Below are positions 47,822 to 56,560 of a stretch of 64,000 bases of DNA, in pieces. This DNA is from Deinococcus sonorensis KR-87 (GTDB lineage: Bacteria; Deinococcota; Deinococci; Deinococcales; Deinococcaceae), in the NCBI RefSeq assembly GCF_040256395.1, contig NZ_CP158297.1, positions 124,001 to 188,000 on the forward strand, read 5' to 3'. The notes beneath the pieces were generated by a model, which saw only the letters and a program-made list of their open reading frames with translations, was not told the DNA's origin and did no database searches. Within the stretch, counting starts at the first letter, position 1; each line of letters begins with the position of its first letter. A program made the translations under genes and the position numbers.

Positions 47822-48145
47822 GGGGCGCGCCGAAGATAAAGGCGCACGTCGCGTGGCCGCAACCGCACGGGACGTCGAGCTGGGGATGACTTGGTGCTGC
47901 CGCAGCCGCGCGCCTTCGCGGGGGCCTGGAAGGACGGGCCCGCCGACCAGAACACCCCGGAGCGCCTGCGCTTCGCCCCGACCGACTCCCTCCGTACAGC
48001 AGGTCCTGGATGACCACAGCCCCCCACGACATCGCGCCCCGCTCCATGATCAACGCTCCGGCCGGCGCGGACGCGGGCAGGCAACACGCGGGCACCAACG
48101 GCGAAGCCGGGTCCAGCAGACCCGGCTTCGCCGTTCGCTTGTTGG
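47822..48145. other. Region of gene debris with a strong hairpin
   Basis: No intact gene. A frame at 47886-48011 on the plus strand (LVLPQPRAFAGAWKDGPADQ...) looks like the end of some gene, but without a start. The hairpin at 48099-48133 is listed separately. Confidence 0.4.
48099..48133. terminator. Perfect 15-bp hairpin
   Basis: CGGCGAAGCCGGGTC / GACCCGGCTTCGCCG around a 5-base loop. Likely a terminator, lying 13 bases beyond the stop codon (48146-48148) of the kinase remnant on the minus strand. Confidence 0.75.
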
Positions 48146-48420
48146 TCAGCGCAGCTGGAACAGGTCCGTATGCAGCACGCTGTCGTCCAGCATCACCTGC
48201 AGCTGGAAGCAGCCCACCATGCTCTTGCAGGTCCCGGTCCTCCTGTCGGTGAGCCGGCCACGCACCGAGTTCTGCAGCAGGTCCCGGAACCCCAGGATGT
48301 GCCGCACCGGCGTGCGCAGGTCATGCGAGACGCTGGACGTGAACGCCTCAAGTGCCTCGTTGGCGAGCGTCAGTTTCCGGTGTTCCTCGGCCAGCTGCGC
48401 GGCACCCCGGGCCCCCGCGA
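48146..48420 (-). pseudogene. Histidine kinase remnant (phospho-acceptor region)
   Basis: On the minus strand [21 protein letters not shown], then [25 protein letters not shown], is the H-box of a phytochrome-type hybrid kinase (SVSHDLRTP). After that the frame drifts into [20 protein letters not shown] and stops, with no ATPase domain. Only the phospho-acceptor helix survives. Confidence 0.75.
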
Positions 48421-48454
48421 TGTGCGAGCCCCACGCGGCGCACCCCTGCCTCCA

Positions 48455-48777
48455 GCGGGAGCGTGTACGAGGGCCAGGTCGACCTCTCCTGTATCGCCGT
48501 CACCACGGTCGAATCGCCGTTGAATGCCCCGGTGATTGACCTGTCGTGCCATGACCCCTTCGGTGCGTTCGCCCTGAAGCCTGTCGGCCCCGTGCCTGGT
48601 GACGCCCATGTCATGCGGCAGCCGTTCACCTTCACGCTCGACCGTGGTGCCGGCCGGACCGCGACGGGTCTCGTGCGCGTGTATGGGCGCCTGTCAACCG
48701 GAATGTTCATCGGTGGCAAGGCCCAATCCTCTCACCCGACGAGCGCAGTGAGCGTCAAGGTCACCCCCGCACCCTGA
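48455..48777 (+). pseudogene. 5'-truncated secreted-type protein, C-terminal part
   Basis: [64 protein letters not shown] ... RLSTGMFIGGKAQSSHPTSAVSVKVTPAP is a beta-rich sequence with two cysteines, like an exported protein. It has no signal peptide or start codon: its 5' end runs into the antisense of a kinase remnant. Family not recognised. Confidence 0.5.
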
Positions 48778-48881
48778 TCCGCCGATGAGGGCCTCCTCCG
48801 CCCCCGAACGGTGTTCACCCGGTCGTTCGACAGGCCGTATGGAAGGCCCGGCGCGGGTCTCCTCAGGTCGCACCGCCCAGC

Positions 48882-50411
48882 TCAGCCCTGACGGCGCCCA
48901 CCCTGCGCGTGGCGGTGCTTGAGCCGCTCCCGAAGGGAAGCGAAGTGGTGAGGGCGATCGGCGAGCAGGCGCTGAGCCACCGCGCGCAGCCTGGGGTCGG
49001 CCACCCGGGTGGCCTGCGCGATGCCCCGCTCCGCGTCCTCGCCGGGCAGATGACCCAGGGCACTGAGTGCTGCGAACTGCACGTCCCACACGTTGTCCTG
49101 CAGGGCGTCGGTCAAGGCGGGCGCCGCACCCGCATTGCCGAGCAGTCCCAGGATGTCTGCGGCATGGGCACGCCGTTGCGCATCCGGGTGCCGAAGCGCC
49201 GCCAGCAGCGGAGGCAGCGCCGCGTGCCCGAACTCCACCAGGGCCGTGCTCAGCGTATTGCGTCGCTCGGCGTCCGGGTGGCCGACGCCGCCCATCAACG
49301 TGGTGAGCGCTTCCGGATGGTCCATCTGTCCCAGGGCGAAGATGGCTTTGCGGGCCACCTCGTCGTCCGGGTCGTTGATGGCCCGCGTCAACGCGGACGC
49401 ACTCGCGGGATCGGCGATCTTGCTGAGGGTGTGCACGACCTGCAAGCGGGTCGTGGCGTCGGGCCCCTCCAGCAGCCTGAGGAGGAAGGGCATGGCGTCC
49501 GGCCCCATCCGCACGACGGCCCAGGTCAGGTTCTCGCGCACGAAGAAGTCCGGCTCGTGACCCAGACGCCCGATCAGGTCCGGCAGCGCGGCCAGGTGCT
49601 GGGCGGCCCCCAGGTCCAGGGCCGCCCGGATGCGGACGTTCTTATCCGGGTGGAGGAGGTCGGTCACCGTGGTGTGCGTGGTCATGGGTGCTCCATCCGC
49701 CTGGGCGGGCAGGGCCTCCGAAACGAAGGTCCAGGCGGCTTGCAAGTCCGCAGGGAGGCGGTGCTCATACGCCCGGCCGATGGCCTGGGCGATCTCGGGG
49801 CGGTCCGCTGTGGTGTGCCTGACGAGCTGCTGCCAGCGCGCCCCCAGGGTCTGCCCTTCGGCGGAAGTCGGGGGCAGACCGGCTTCCAGCGCCGTGAAGA
49901 CATCGGTCAGGAGGGTCTCCCAATCGTCGCTTGCTTCCTGGGTCTGGTGCTGGAGGCTCTGGAGCTGCCCGTCACTCAGGGACAGCTCGCCCGCAATGTC
50001 CTGTGCCACCTGCAGAAAGCGCCCCACCTGCCGGGCGACACGCTGGGTCAGCGCGATGGTGTGCGCCACCTCGGTCCAGCCGACCTCAGCGGCGCCCTGC
50101 AGGGCTCGCAGCTGGCGGACCAGCTGGCGCTCCTGCGTGATGCGCGCCTCCAGCACCTCGATGTGCCGCCGGAGCGCCTCCTGTGCATCGTAGGCCGGAT
50201 CGTCCAGCGCCCGAGCGATCTCTGGCAGGGTCAAGCCCAGCGTTTTCAGGCTCTGGATGTGCAGCAGGCGCGTCAGGTCGGCGGGGGAGTACAGGCGGTA
50301 CGCCGCCCGGGTGCGTCCGCTGGGCTTGAGCAGGCCCAGGGCGTCGTAGTGGCGCAGGGTGCGGATGGTCAGACCCGTTCGCCGGGCCAGTTCGCCGATT
50401 TTGATGTCCAC
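48882..50411 (-). CDS. MerR-family regulator fused to HEAT repeats
   Basis: 509 residues. The N-terminal winged helix is MerR type (IKIGELARRTGLTIRTLRHYDALGLLKPSGRTRAAYRLYSPADLTRLLHIQSLKTLGLTLPEI). A coiled-coil and TipAS-like helical region follows (to about 235), then HEAT/PBS-lyase-type repeats (RIRAALDLGAAQHLAALPDLIGRLGHE; VARKAIFALGQMDHPEALTTLM). The second GTG (50411) is chosen: the first lies inside GGAGG, which should be the ribosome binding site for the second. Likely a multidrug-type autoregulator with a protein-protein module; what it senses is unknown. Confidence 0.85.
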   Translation of the reverse strand: MDIKIGELARRTGLTIRTLRHYDALGLLKPSGRTRAAYRLYSPADLTRLLHIQSLKTLGLTLPEIARALDDPAYDAQEALRRHIEVLEARITQERQLVRQLRALQGAAEVGWTEVAHTIALTQRVARQVGRFLQVAQDIAGELSLSDGQLQSLQHQTQEASDDWETLLTDVFTALEAGLPPTSAEGQTLGARWQQLVRHTTADRPEIAQAIGRAYEHRLPADLQAAWTFVSEALPAQADGAPMTTHTTVTDLLHPDKNVRIRAALDLGAAQHLAALPDLIGRLGHEPDFFVRENLTWAVVRMGPDAMPFLLRLLEGPDATTRLQVVHTLSKIADPASASALTRAINDPDDEVARKAIFALGQMDHPEALTTLMGGVGHPDAERRNTLSTALVEFGHAALPPLLAALRHPDAQRRAHAADILGLLGNAGAAPALTDALQDNVWDVQFAALSALGHLPGEDAERGIAQATRVADPRLRAVAQRLLADRPHHFASLRERLKHRHAQGGRRQG

Positions 50412-50430
50412 GGGCACCTCCGCCGCTCAC

Positions 50431-50459
50431 CTTAAACGGTGACGTTACGAGAGGGTCAA
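50431..50459 (-). promoter_or_regulatory. MerR-type promoter of the MerR-HEAT gene
   Basis: On the minus strand, TTGACC (50454-50459), 17 bases, TTTAAG (50431-50436). The spacer contains CTCGTAACGTCACCG, similar to TipA-type operators (ACGTAACGT core). Confidence 0.5.
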
Positions 50460-50898
50460 GTGCAGCTGGATCGTCCTGGGTCGGTTCGGGGACCGACCCT
50501 GGGGTGGGTGTTGACCCACCGCACGCCGACCGGTGATTCCGGGGAGGTGAACGCCTGCACTGTGACGACGAATGTCCAGCGCGGCCGTCACGTTCTCCGT
50601 GGAGCGCCTGTCACACAGGTCCAGGCGGTCCAGCGTGGTGCAGGCCGGCATGCCCGCCCGGAACGCGGAGTCGTCCAAATCGTTCAGATGGAGGGGACTG
50701 GACTTACGTTGAGGTACGAAGCGGCGGACGGAACCCGGGTCAGCCGGCCCTTGAGGGACTGAGTGCAGCGGACCGGGACGTGGTTCTGGATGGCTCGCAA
50801 TGAGACATGGTCGGTGAAGTCCTGACCGACGTGCGGGGTCAGGTACGGTGGTTCCAACGGGTTCGGCGGCGCTGGGGGCCCTCCACCCGCTCCGGACG
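50460..50898. other. Intergenic region
   Basis: About 440 bases with no supported gene. The plus strand at 50670-50762 has a short coding-like end (VVQIVQMEGTGLTLRYEAADG) without a clear start. Confidence 0.4.
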
Positions 50899-53800
50899 TC
50901 AGGCTGGGGAGTGGCGCTCCACAAACGCCGTCCAGGTCTCCGGCAGCGTCTCCCCTACCTCCAGCAGGTCGCGGCGCGCCGCGGCGTAGAAGCGGGCCAG
51001 GCTGCGGTGGTTGCCGGCGGCGCGCAGCGCCCGCACCGTCAGCGCCAGGGCGTCCAGGTCATAGGGATCGGCGTCGCACAGCAAGCGGCCCACACGGGCG
51101 GCCTCGGCGGGCTGCTCGGCGCACAGGGCCTGGGCGCGGGCGGCCAGCGCCCCGTACAGCGTCTCGGTGATGGGTCGGCCCAGGTCCGCGGTCTCGCCCG
51201 CCAGGTAGGGGCCGCGCCACAGCCGGGTGTCGCCGGTCTGCAAGAACAGCTCGGCGTCGGTGCTGACCTCACCCAGGGCGTACCCGTCCCCGGTCGTCTG
51301 GATCACGCCCGCGCCCAGCGCCACGCGGGTCTGGTGCACCAGGTCCCGGAGGGCCGCCGCCCCCTGTTCCTCCGTGGCGTGCGGGTACAGCGCGTCGGTC
51401 AGCGTCAGCCGCGCGACCTCCGGGCGACCGCGCAGGCGACCGTCCAGCAGGCAGGTCAGCAGGGCCCGGCGCTGGCGGCCCCGGACCGCGTCGCCCGCGC
51501 CCGGCGCGCCGTAGCGCATCTCCCCGAGCACGTCGAGGCGAACGCCCCCAGATGGCACCTTCGTCGGGGCCGTGCTGGAGGTCCGGGCCGCTTCCGCTTG
51601 AAGCTCGGGGAAGGCCCGCAGGACGGCGGCGATGTTCAGCGGCAGCTGCTGGCCCGTGAACCATGCCAGGCAGGCCCGCGCGGCGCTGGGATCCTGGCGT
51701 TCACGGGCCAGTTCCAGCCGGCATTGCCAGGCGGCCTCGGTCAACTCCGCCGCTTCGGCGCGCTCCAGGGCCGCCTGGAACGCGCGCACGGCGTCCGCGG
51801 ATCGCCCGAGGGCGCGAAGGGCGTGGCCGCGCGCATTCAGGGCGCCGATCCGCAGGTACGGGTGAGGCGCGCCGTCGGCCAACGTCAACGCCTCATCGGC
51901 GGTGCGCAGGCCCACGTCCGCCTGTCCGTTCAGCACCTCCGCCTGCGCGCGCAGGGCCAGACTGGTGCTTCGCAGAATCGGGTGGCCCAGCCGCTCGGCC
52001 AGGGCCGCCGCGGTGCGGGCGTGACGCAGGTTCAGGAAGGGGGCGTGCGGCGTGGGCCACTCGGCGTACAGGCTGCCCAGCGCCAGCTCGGCGTTGACCA
52101 GCGTGGGGGACAGCTGCCCGTTCAGCACCGAAGCCGCCTCCTGAAGCCGTTCCTCGGCCTGCTCGAACCGGGTCTGGCGGGTCAGGAGATCGCCCAGCAT
52201 CACCAGCGAGTGCGCGTACGCGCGCAGGTCCCCCACCGCCAGCAGCTCCCCCACCGCCTCCTCGATGTCCGGCCGGGCCACGTCGGCCTCGCCGGCCCGC
52301 AGGCGCGCCTGAGAGCGGTTGACCAGCGCCGCCGCGCGTTGCCTCCGCAGGCCGTGCTGCTGACACAGGTCGATCAGCTCGGTCCAGGCTTCGTGCGCGC
52401 GCGTCAGCTGCCCCTGGTAAAAGTGAGCGTTGGCCAGCGAGCTCAGCAGGGCGGCGCGGTCCTCCGGCGTCAATGCACCACCCAGGGTGGCTTCGGCCAG
52501 CGCCTGGGCCTCGGCGAGCTGCCCGGCCTGGATGAGGGCGCCCGCCACCCGGCTGATCACCCGGGCCCCGCAGTCCGCCTGGGCCGATGCATGCTCGCGC
52601 CACAGGGCCAGCGCCGACGCGATGTCGCCGCCCAACAGACGCACCGACAGCTGATGCTGCCACGCGCCCGGCTGGCCCTCGAACCGGTCGAGCAGGGCCA
52701 GGGCGCCGTCCAGCAGGCCACGCTGGGCGGAGAGTTCCGCGGCCTGCACCCGCACCGCCGGGTCATCCGGGGCCGCCGAGAGCGCCAGGTCACACAACCG
52801 GGCGGCCTCCTCCAGGTCAAAATTCTGAACGGTGGTGGCCGCGCTCAGGGCCAGCCGGGCACGGTGCTCACCGACCGCGTGGTGGGCAGCCAGCGCCTGA
52901 AAGCGGGCGGCCTCGTTCGGCCCCGCGGCCGTGTCGACCGCCCGCCGGTACAGCTCCAGCGCCTGTTCGGCCGGCAACTGCGCCTCCTCGACGAACGCGG
53001 CGGCCCAACCCGGCGCCCCGTCCAGCGCGCGCACGGCCCGCCGCGCCGCGGCCTGGCGGCGCGGCGCGGCACGGCTGTGTCGAAAGACGTCGCGGTACAG
53101 CGGGTGGACGAAGTGACGCCCCGCCACGATGCCCAGCTGCTCCAGCTGATGCAGCGCCGCGCTCGTCTCCGCGGTCGTCAGCCCCGCTGCCGCGGACAGC
53201 AGCGCCTCGTCGGCACCCGGCACCAGGGTGAGGGCCTCCAGGACCGTCTCCAGCGGTTCCCCCGCGGCGTCCTGAAGGGTGCGTCCGATCATCGCTTCCA
53301 CCGTCACCGGCAACGGATGGCCCTCCGGGGCCCGCCAGCGCCAACGGTCCCCACCGTTCCAGAGGTGGCCCTGCCGCGCCAGCAACCGGAAGTATTCCCG
53401 CGTGAACAGAGGATTGCCGCACGCCCGCCCGAACACCCACGCGGCGGCCTCGGGCGGCACCGCCGCCCCCGCCTCGGCGTCCAGCAGCGCGGCGGCAGCC
53501 TCGGGCGAAAGCCGCGCCAGGGGAAGCATCAGGCCGCGCTCCGGCCAGGTTCCGGGTGCGGGCACACGACTCGTGACGAGCAGGCCCACTCCCCGCGTCG
53601 CGGCCACGGCGGCCGCAAGGTCTGCGGTGAGCTCGAGCCGCGCCGCGTCGGCCTCGTGCAGGTCCTCGACGTGCAGCACGAAGGGCGCGAGCTGCCCCAG
53701 CAGGGCGGCCAGGAGCTGAGCGGGCGGCGCGGCCACCGGCCGGCCCGCCTCCACCGCCTCCAGCGCCGCCCGCGTCCAGGCCCGCAGGCGAGCGGGGCGC

Positions 53801-53997
53801 GGCAGGGCGCGCACCAGGTCGGGGAGCGGCAGCGTCGCCGCCACGGTTAGGCTCCGGCACGGGGTTTCACGCAGGAGCGCCCGGGTCGTGTGGGTCTTGC
53901 CGATCCCCGGCTCTCCCCACAGCCAGGCGACCAGCCCGGCCCGCCGCATGGAGAGGGCGTGCAGCCGCTGGCTCAGCATGGCCGGGGTCGTGTTCAT
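50899..53997 (-). CDS. Large ATPase/TPR transcriptional regulator with C-terminal winged helix and BTAD
   Basis: 1032 residues. N-terminal AAA/STAND-type ATPase: Walker A GEPGIGKT (28-35), Walker B LHVEDLHEADA (Glu111, Asp112) and a sensor-like LLVTSRVPAPG. A TPR-type helical array fills the middle (about 330-800). The C-terminal 220 residues are a SARP-like OmpR winged helix (VRLDVLGEMRYGAPGAGDAVRGRQRRALLTCLL...) followed by BTAD helices (DADPYDLDALALTVRALRAAGNHRSLARFYAAARRDL). In MalT/SARP proteins the DNA-binding domain is usually N-terminal (SARP) or LuxR-type C-terminal; here a SARP-like module is last. Start ATG 53997. Signal and targets unknown. Confidence 0.82.
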   Translation of the reverse strand: MNTTPAMLSQRLHALSMRRAGLVAWLWGEPGIGKTHTTRALLRETPCRSLTVAATLPLPDLVRALPRPARLRAWTRAALEAVEAGRPVAAPPAQLLAALLGQLAPFVLHVEDLHEADAARLELTADLAAAVAATRGVGLLVTSRVPAPGTWPERGLMLPLARLSPEAAAALLDAEAGAAVPPEAAAWVFGRACGNPLFTREYFRLLARQGHLWNGGDRWRWRAPEGHPLPVTVEAMIGRTLQDAAGEPLETVLEALTLVPGADEALLSAAAGLTTAETSAALHQLEQLGIVAGRHFVHPLYRDVFRHSRAAPRRQAAARRAVRALDGAPGWAAAFVEEAQLPAEQALELYRRAVDTAAGPNEAARFQALAAHHAVGEHRARLALSAATTVQNFDLEEAARLCDLALSAAPDDPAVRVQAAELSAQRGLLDGALALLDRFEGQPGAWQHQLSVRLLGGDIASALALWREHASAQADCGARVISRVAGALIQAGQLAEAQALAEATLGGALTPEDRAALLSSLANAHFYQGQLTRAHEAWTELIDLCQQHGLRRQRAAALVNRSQARLRAGEADVARPDIEEAVGELLAVGDLRAYAHSLVMLGDLLTRQTRFEQAEERLQEAASVLNGQLSPTLVNAELALGSLYAEWPTPHAPFLNLRHARTAAALAERLGHPILRSTSLALRAQAEVLNGQADVGLRTADEALTLADGAPHPYLRIGALNARGHALRALGRSADAVRAFQAALERAEAAELTEAAWQCRLELARERQDPSAARACLAWFTGQQLPLNIAAVLRAFPELQAEAARTSSTAPTKVPSGGVRLDVLGEMRYGAPGAGDAVRGRQRRALLTCLLDGRLRGRPEVARLTLTDALYPHATEEQGAAALRDLVHQTRVALGAGVIQTTGDGYALGEVSTDAELFLQTGDTRLWRGPYLAGETADLGRPITETLYGALAARAQALCAEQPAEAARVGRLLCDADPYDLDALALTVRALRAAGNHRSLARFYAAARRDLLEVGETLPETWTAFVERHSPA

Positions 53998-54536
53998 CCG
54001 CCACCCCCATCATAGGCTCGGGGGCCGCCCTTCGGTGAGCGGGTCGGTGGCACGCCCCGGACGTCACCGCCTGAGCACCCTGTGGCCTGTCCTGGTCACG
54101 CGTGTGGTGTGGACCAGGGCGTGCCCTGGTCTGGCTGAGGGAGCAGGCCGGACGGAGCTGAAGCAGGGGTGACAGACGCTGTGGAGGCGAGGTCGATTCG
54201 GCGGGAAACAGGAGGCAGCAGACCGGTGACTGTGGCGCCCGCTGGCTGCCATCCAGGAGCCATGCCACCAGGCGGCGCGGTGGTCCCGCTGCGCTCATCT
54301 GCAGGCACCGGCCGCGAGGTGATGGCCGCCTGAGGGCCCAGCCTGCTTGTCCAGAGGAGGACGCGCCATAGCCCGGTTGTCCAGCAACAGGCCGCCCTTC
54401 CCAGACAAGGCAAGTTCACCGCCAGACCCGTCGTGGCTGCCAGCTGGCCGAGTGCCGGGCTCAGCGGCGTTCGCGTGCCATCGGCCAGCCATGCCCCGGT
54501 GCGTACGGTGTCTTCAGCACTCACAGGAGGCCCCCC
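53998..54536. other. Intergenic region before the lipoprotein gene
   Basis: About 540 bases without a supported gene. Confidence 0.5.
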
Positions 54537-55313
54537 ATGAACGTCACCAGGACCATGACCGCGCTGCTGCTCACCACCCTGCTCGCCGCGTGCGGCGCCA
54601 GCCAGACCGGCAGCCCCGGCACCCCACCCGGCACCCCCGCCCCCACCGATGCCAGTCAGGCCACGCCCTACACCATGAAGGGCACCGTCCGGAATGCCGC
54701 CGGACAGCCGTTGCCGGGCGTGGAAGTGTGGGCCGACAACACGCTGTACTACAACATGAACGCGCTGGGCCGCACCGACGCGCAGGGCCGCTACAGCATT
54801 GCCCTCCCCAAAGACCAGCTCGGCACGTGGCGGGCCGGCGGGCGCTTTAAGACGCAGTACCACGGCAAGTGGTACGACCTCCCCCTGGAACCCGACAAGG
54901 AGGCAGCGTTCGCCACTGCCGACGGCGCCATCCGGAACTTCACCCTGCGCCTGGCCGGGGAGACGCCCGGCGGCGGGCACTACGGCGGTTACGTGTACAC
55001 CTACTACAGCGAGCACGGCGGCAGCTACGACCCGGACCGGGTGGAGTACACCCTCACCCCGGACGGCCCACTGCTGGACGGCAGCACAGGCCAGACGATC
55101 AAGGCGTTCGACGGCAGCGATGCCCTGCATGACGTGCCCGTGGGCCAGTATGTGGTGACGGCGCGGTATCTGCCCACCGATGGGCTGGCACAGCCGATGC
55201 TGCTGGCGCAGAGCGGTGAAGAGTACTCGCCCTCCACCACCATTTTGTTCCGTGAAGCGGTCGAGCACCGCAATTTCGCCGACTTCAGCGTCAGCCTGGT
55301 GCCCAAGCCCTGA
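54537..55313 (+). CDS. Lipoprotein with carboxypeptidase-regulatory-like domain
   Basis: 258 residues. MNVTRTMTALLLTTLLAACG is a type II signal peptide with a lipobox (LAAC, Cys19). After a Pro/Thr-rich linker, a carboxypeptidase D-like beta-sandwich follows (YTMKGTVRNAAGQPLPGVEVWADNTLYYNMNALGRTDAQGRYSI). The rest is a larger beta-rich domain. It is anchored to the outer side of the cytoplasmic or outer membrane; function unknown. CAGGAGG lies before the ATG. Confidence 0.88.
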   Translation: MNVTRTMTALLLTTLLAACGASQTGSPGTPPGTPAPTDASQATPYTMKGTVRNAAGQPLPGVEVWADNTLYYNMNALGRTDAQGRYSIALPKDQLGTWRAGGRFKTQYHGKWYDLPLEPDKEAAFATADGAIRNFTLRLAGETPGGGHYGGYVYTYYSEHGGSYDPDRVEYTLTPDGPLLDGSTGQTIKAFDGSDALHDVPVGQYVVTARYLPTDGLAQPMLLAQSGEEYSPSTTILFREAVEHRNFADFSVSLVPKP

Positions 55314-55483
55314 GCATCTCGGTGGCAAGAGACGTCTGCTGCCGGCCGCAAGTTCGAAGGCACTCTGCCACGGGAGCATCCATGGATCTGTTTCTGTTTG
55401 GCGGCCTGGGGCACGGCCCTTCACGTCCCGCCACTTCGTGCAACGGGCCGGGTCCGGGGGGCATCTGAGAGTGGCCGTGGTGG

Positions 55484-55636
55484 TCACCGTGACGTCGGAC
55501 ACCGACCCGGATACATGCCTTGCAGCTCCACGTCCCGGTCCTCCGGGTGCTCCTGCACCACGCGCCGCTTTTCAGAGCAGAGTTCCGACCCCCGCCCGAT
55601 CCGGTACACGGTACCGGGCTGCGGGGGTTCGCTCAT
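55484..55636 (-). CDS. Small hypothetical protein (50 aa)
   Basis: A short gene: begins MSEPPQPGTVYRIGRGSELC and ends LQGMYPGRCPTSR. Composition and codon use look like real coding sequence. No good ribosome binding site is present. Its DNA contains a perfect palindrome (CCGGTAC-ACG-GTACCGG, 55601-55617). Not recognised. Confidence 0.4.
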   Translation of the reverse strand: MSEPPQPGTVYRIGRGSELCSEKRRVVQEHPEDRDVELQGMYPGRCPTSR

Positions 55637-55696
55637 GGCCCAAGTGGAGGGATCTCGTCGGTACTCACGCTTCTTCCACTCACCTTCGCTGGGCTG

Positions 55697-56557
55697 GAGC
55701 GCGTTTTAGAGATCACGTAGCTCAAAGGAACAGCTCGCATCGTGCGGGGAGGCCGATGACGACATACGACTCGGACCTGACCGATGCGGCATGGGCGACG
55801 CTCCAGGTCGTCTGGCCAGCTCGGTCACTGCGGGGGAACCGCCCCAGATGGCCTCGGCGCCTTGTCATCGACGCGATCCTGGAGGTCCTGCGCGGCGCCA
55901 TCGCCTGGCGCGCCCTGCCGAAGGAGGTTCCACCGTGGAGGGCGGTGCTCTCCCACGTCCGGCTGATGCGACTGAGCGACGTCTGGGAGCGGATCAACGC
56001 CGCTCTTCGAGGCCAGTACCGGGTGCGCATCGGACGCACGGCCGAGCCGCAGGCGGCAATCATTGACCGTCAATCGGCCAACACCACCAACGGTGGTGGA
56101 GCGCGAGGAGTTGACGGCAACACGAAGATCAAGGGCAGGAACCGGCACAGCCTGGTCGATCCGCTCGGCCGGCTGGTGGAAGCGGTCAAAGCCAACTTCC
56201 CCACGCGAAACACGATCTGGGCGGATCAGGGCGCTGCCGGGCGGGGCTTTCAGCACCTGGGCCAGTGCGGAACTCCAGCTGGATCTGGAGGTGATGGATC
56301 CGTGGCGGCGGCTCGAACGTTCCGCGCCAGAGGTGCTCAAGGCCCAGGGGTTCGATGACACCGCGGTTCATGTGCTGCCCAGGCGATGGGGTGTCGAGCG
56401 GACCTTTGCCTGGCAGGGACGCAACAGACGGCTCTCCAACGACTTTGAAGACCGTGGAGAGGCCGCCGAGACGTGGTGTGACCTGGCCCGGAGTCGCCTC
56501 TTGCTTCACCGCCTGACCCGACCGTGCCCCGCCCTGCGCAATCTCCAAAACGCACTC
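55697..56557 (+). mobile_element. IS5-family insertion sequence (IS427-like)
   Basis: An 861-bp element. The left end GAGCGCGTTTTAGAGATC (55697-55714) matches the reverse complement of the right end (56541-56557: GAGTGCGTTTTGGAGAT) with two mismatches over 17 bases. It encloses a transposase broken by a frameshift. The right end coincides with the stop codon of the nitric oxide synthase gene. Target-site duplication is not evident. Confidence 0.8.
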
Positions 56558-56560
56558 TAG
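55756..56560 (+). pseudogene. IS5-family transposase, frameshifted
   Basis: First part (frame from ATG 55756): SDLTDAAWATLQVVWPA ... GAIAWRALPKEVPPW ... [15 protein letters not shown] ... [18 protein letters not shown], with first catalytic Asp. It continues to ..[13 protein letters not shown] and is then frameshifted near 56235-56270. The second frame carries [32 protein letters not shown] (last catalytic Glu). Internal residues are missing, so the element is probably inactive unless programmed frameshifting occurs. Confidence 0.85.

Noticed and set aside
50848..53850. 1000-residue open frame on the plus strand
   Set aside because: Antisense of the ATPase/TPR regulator; Gln/Arg/Gly-rich, no motifs.
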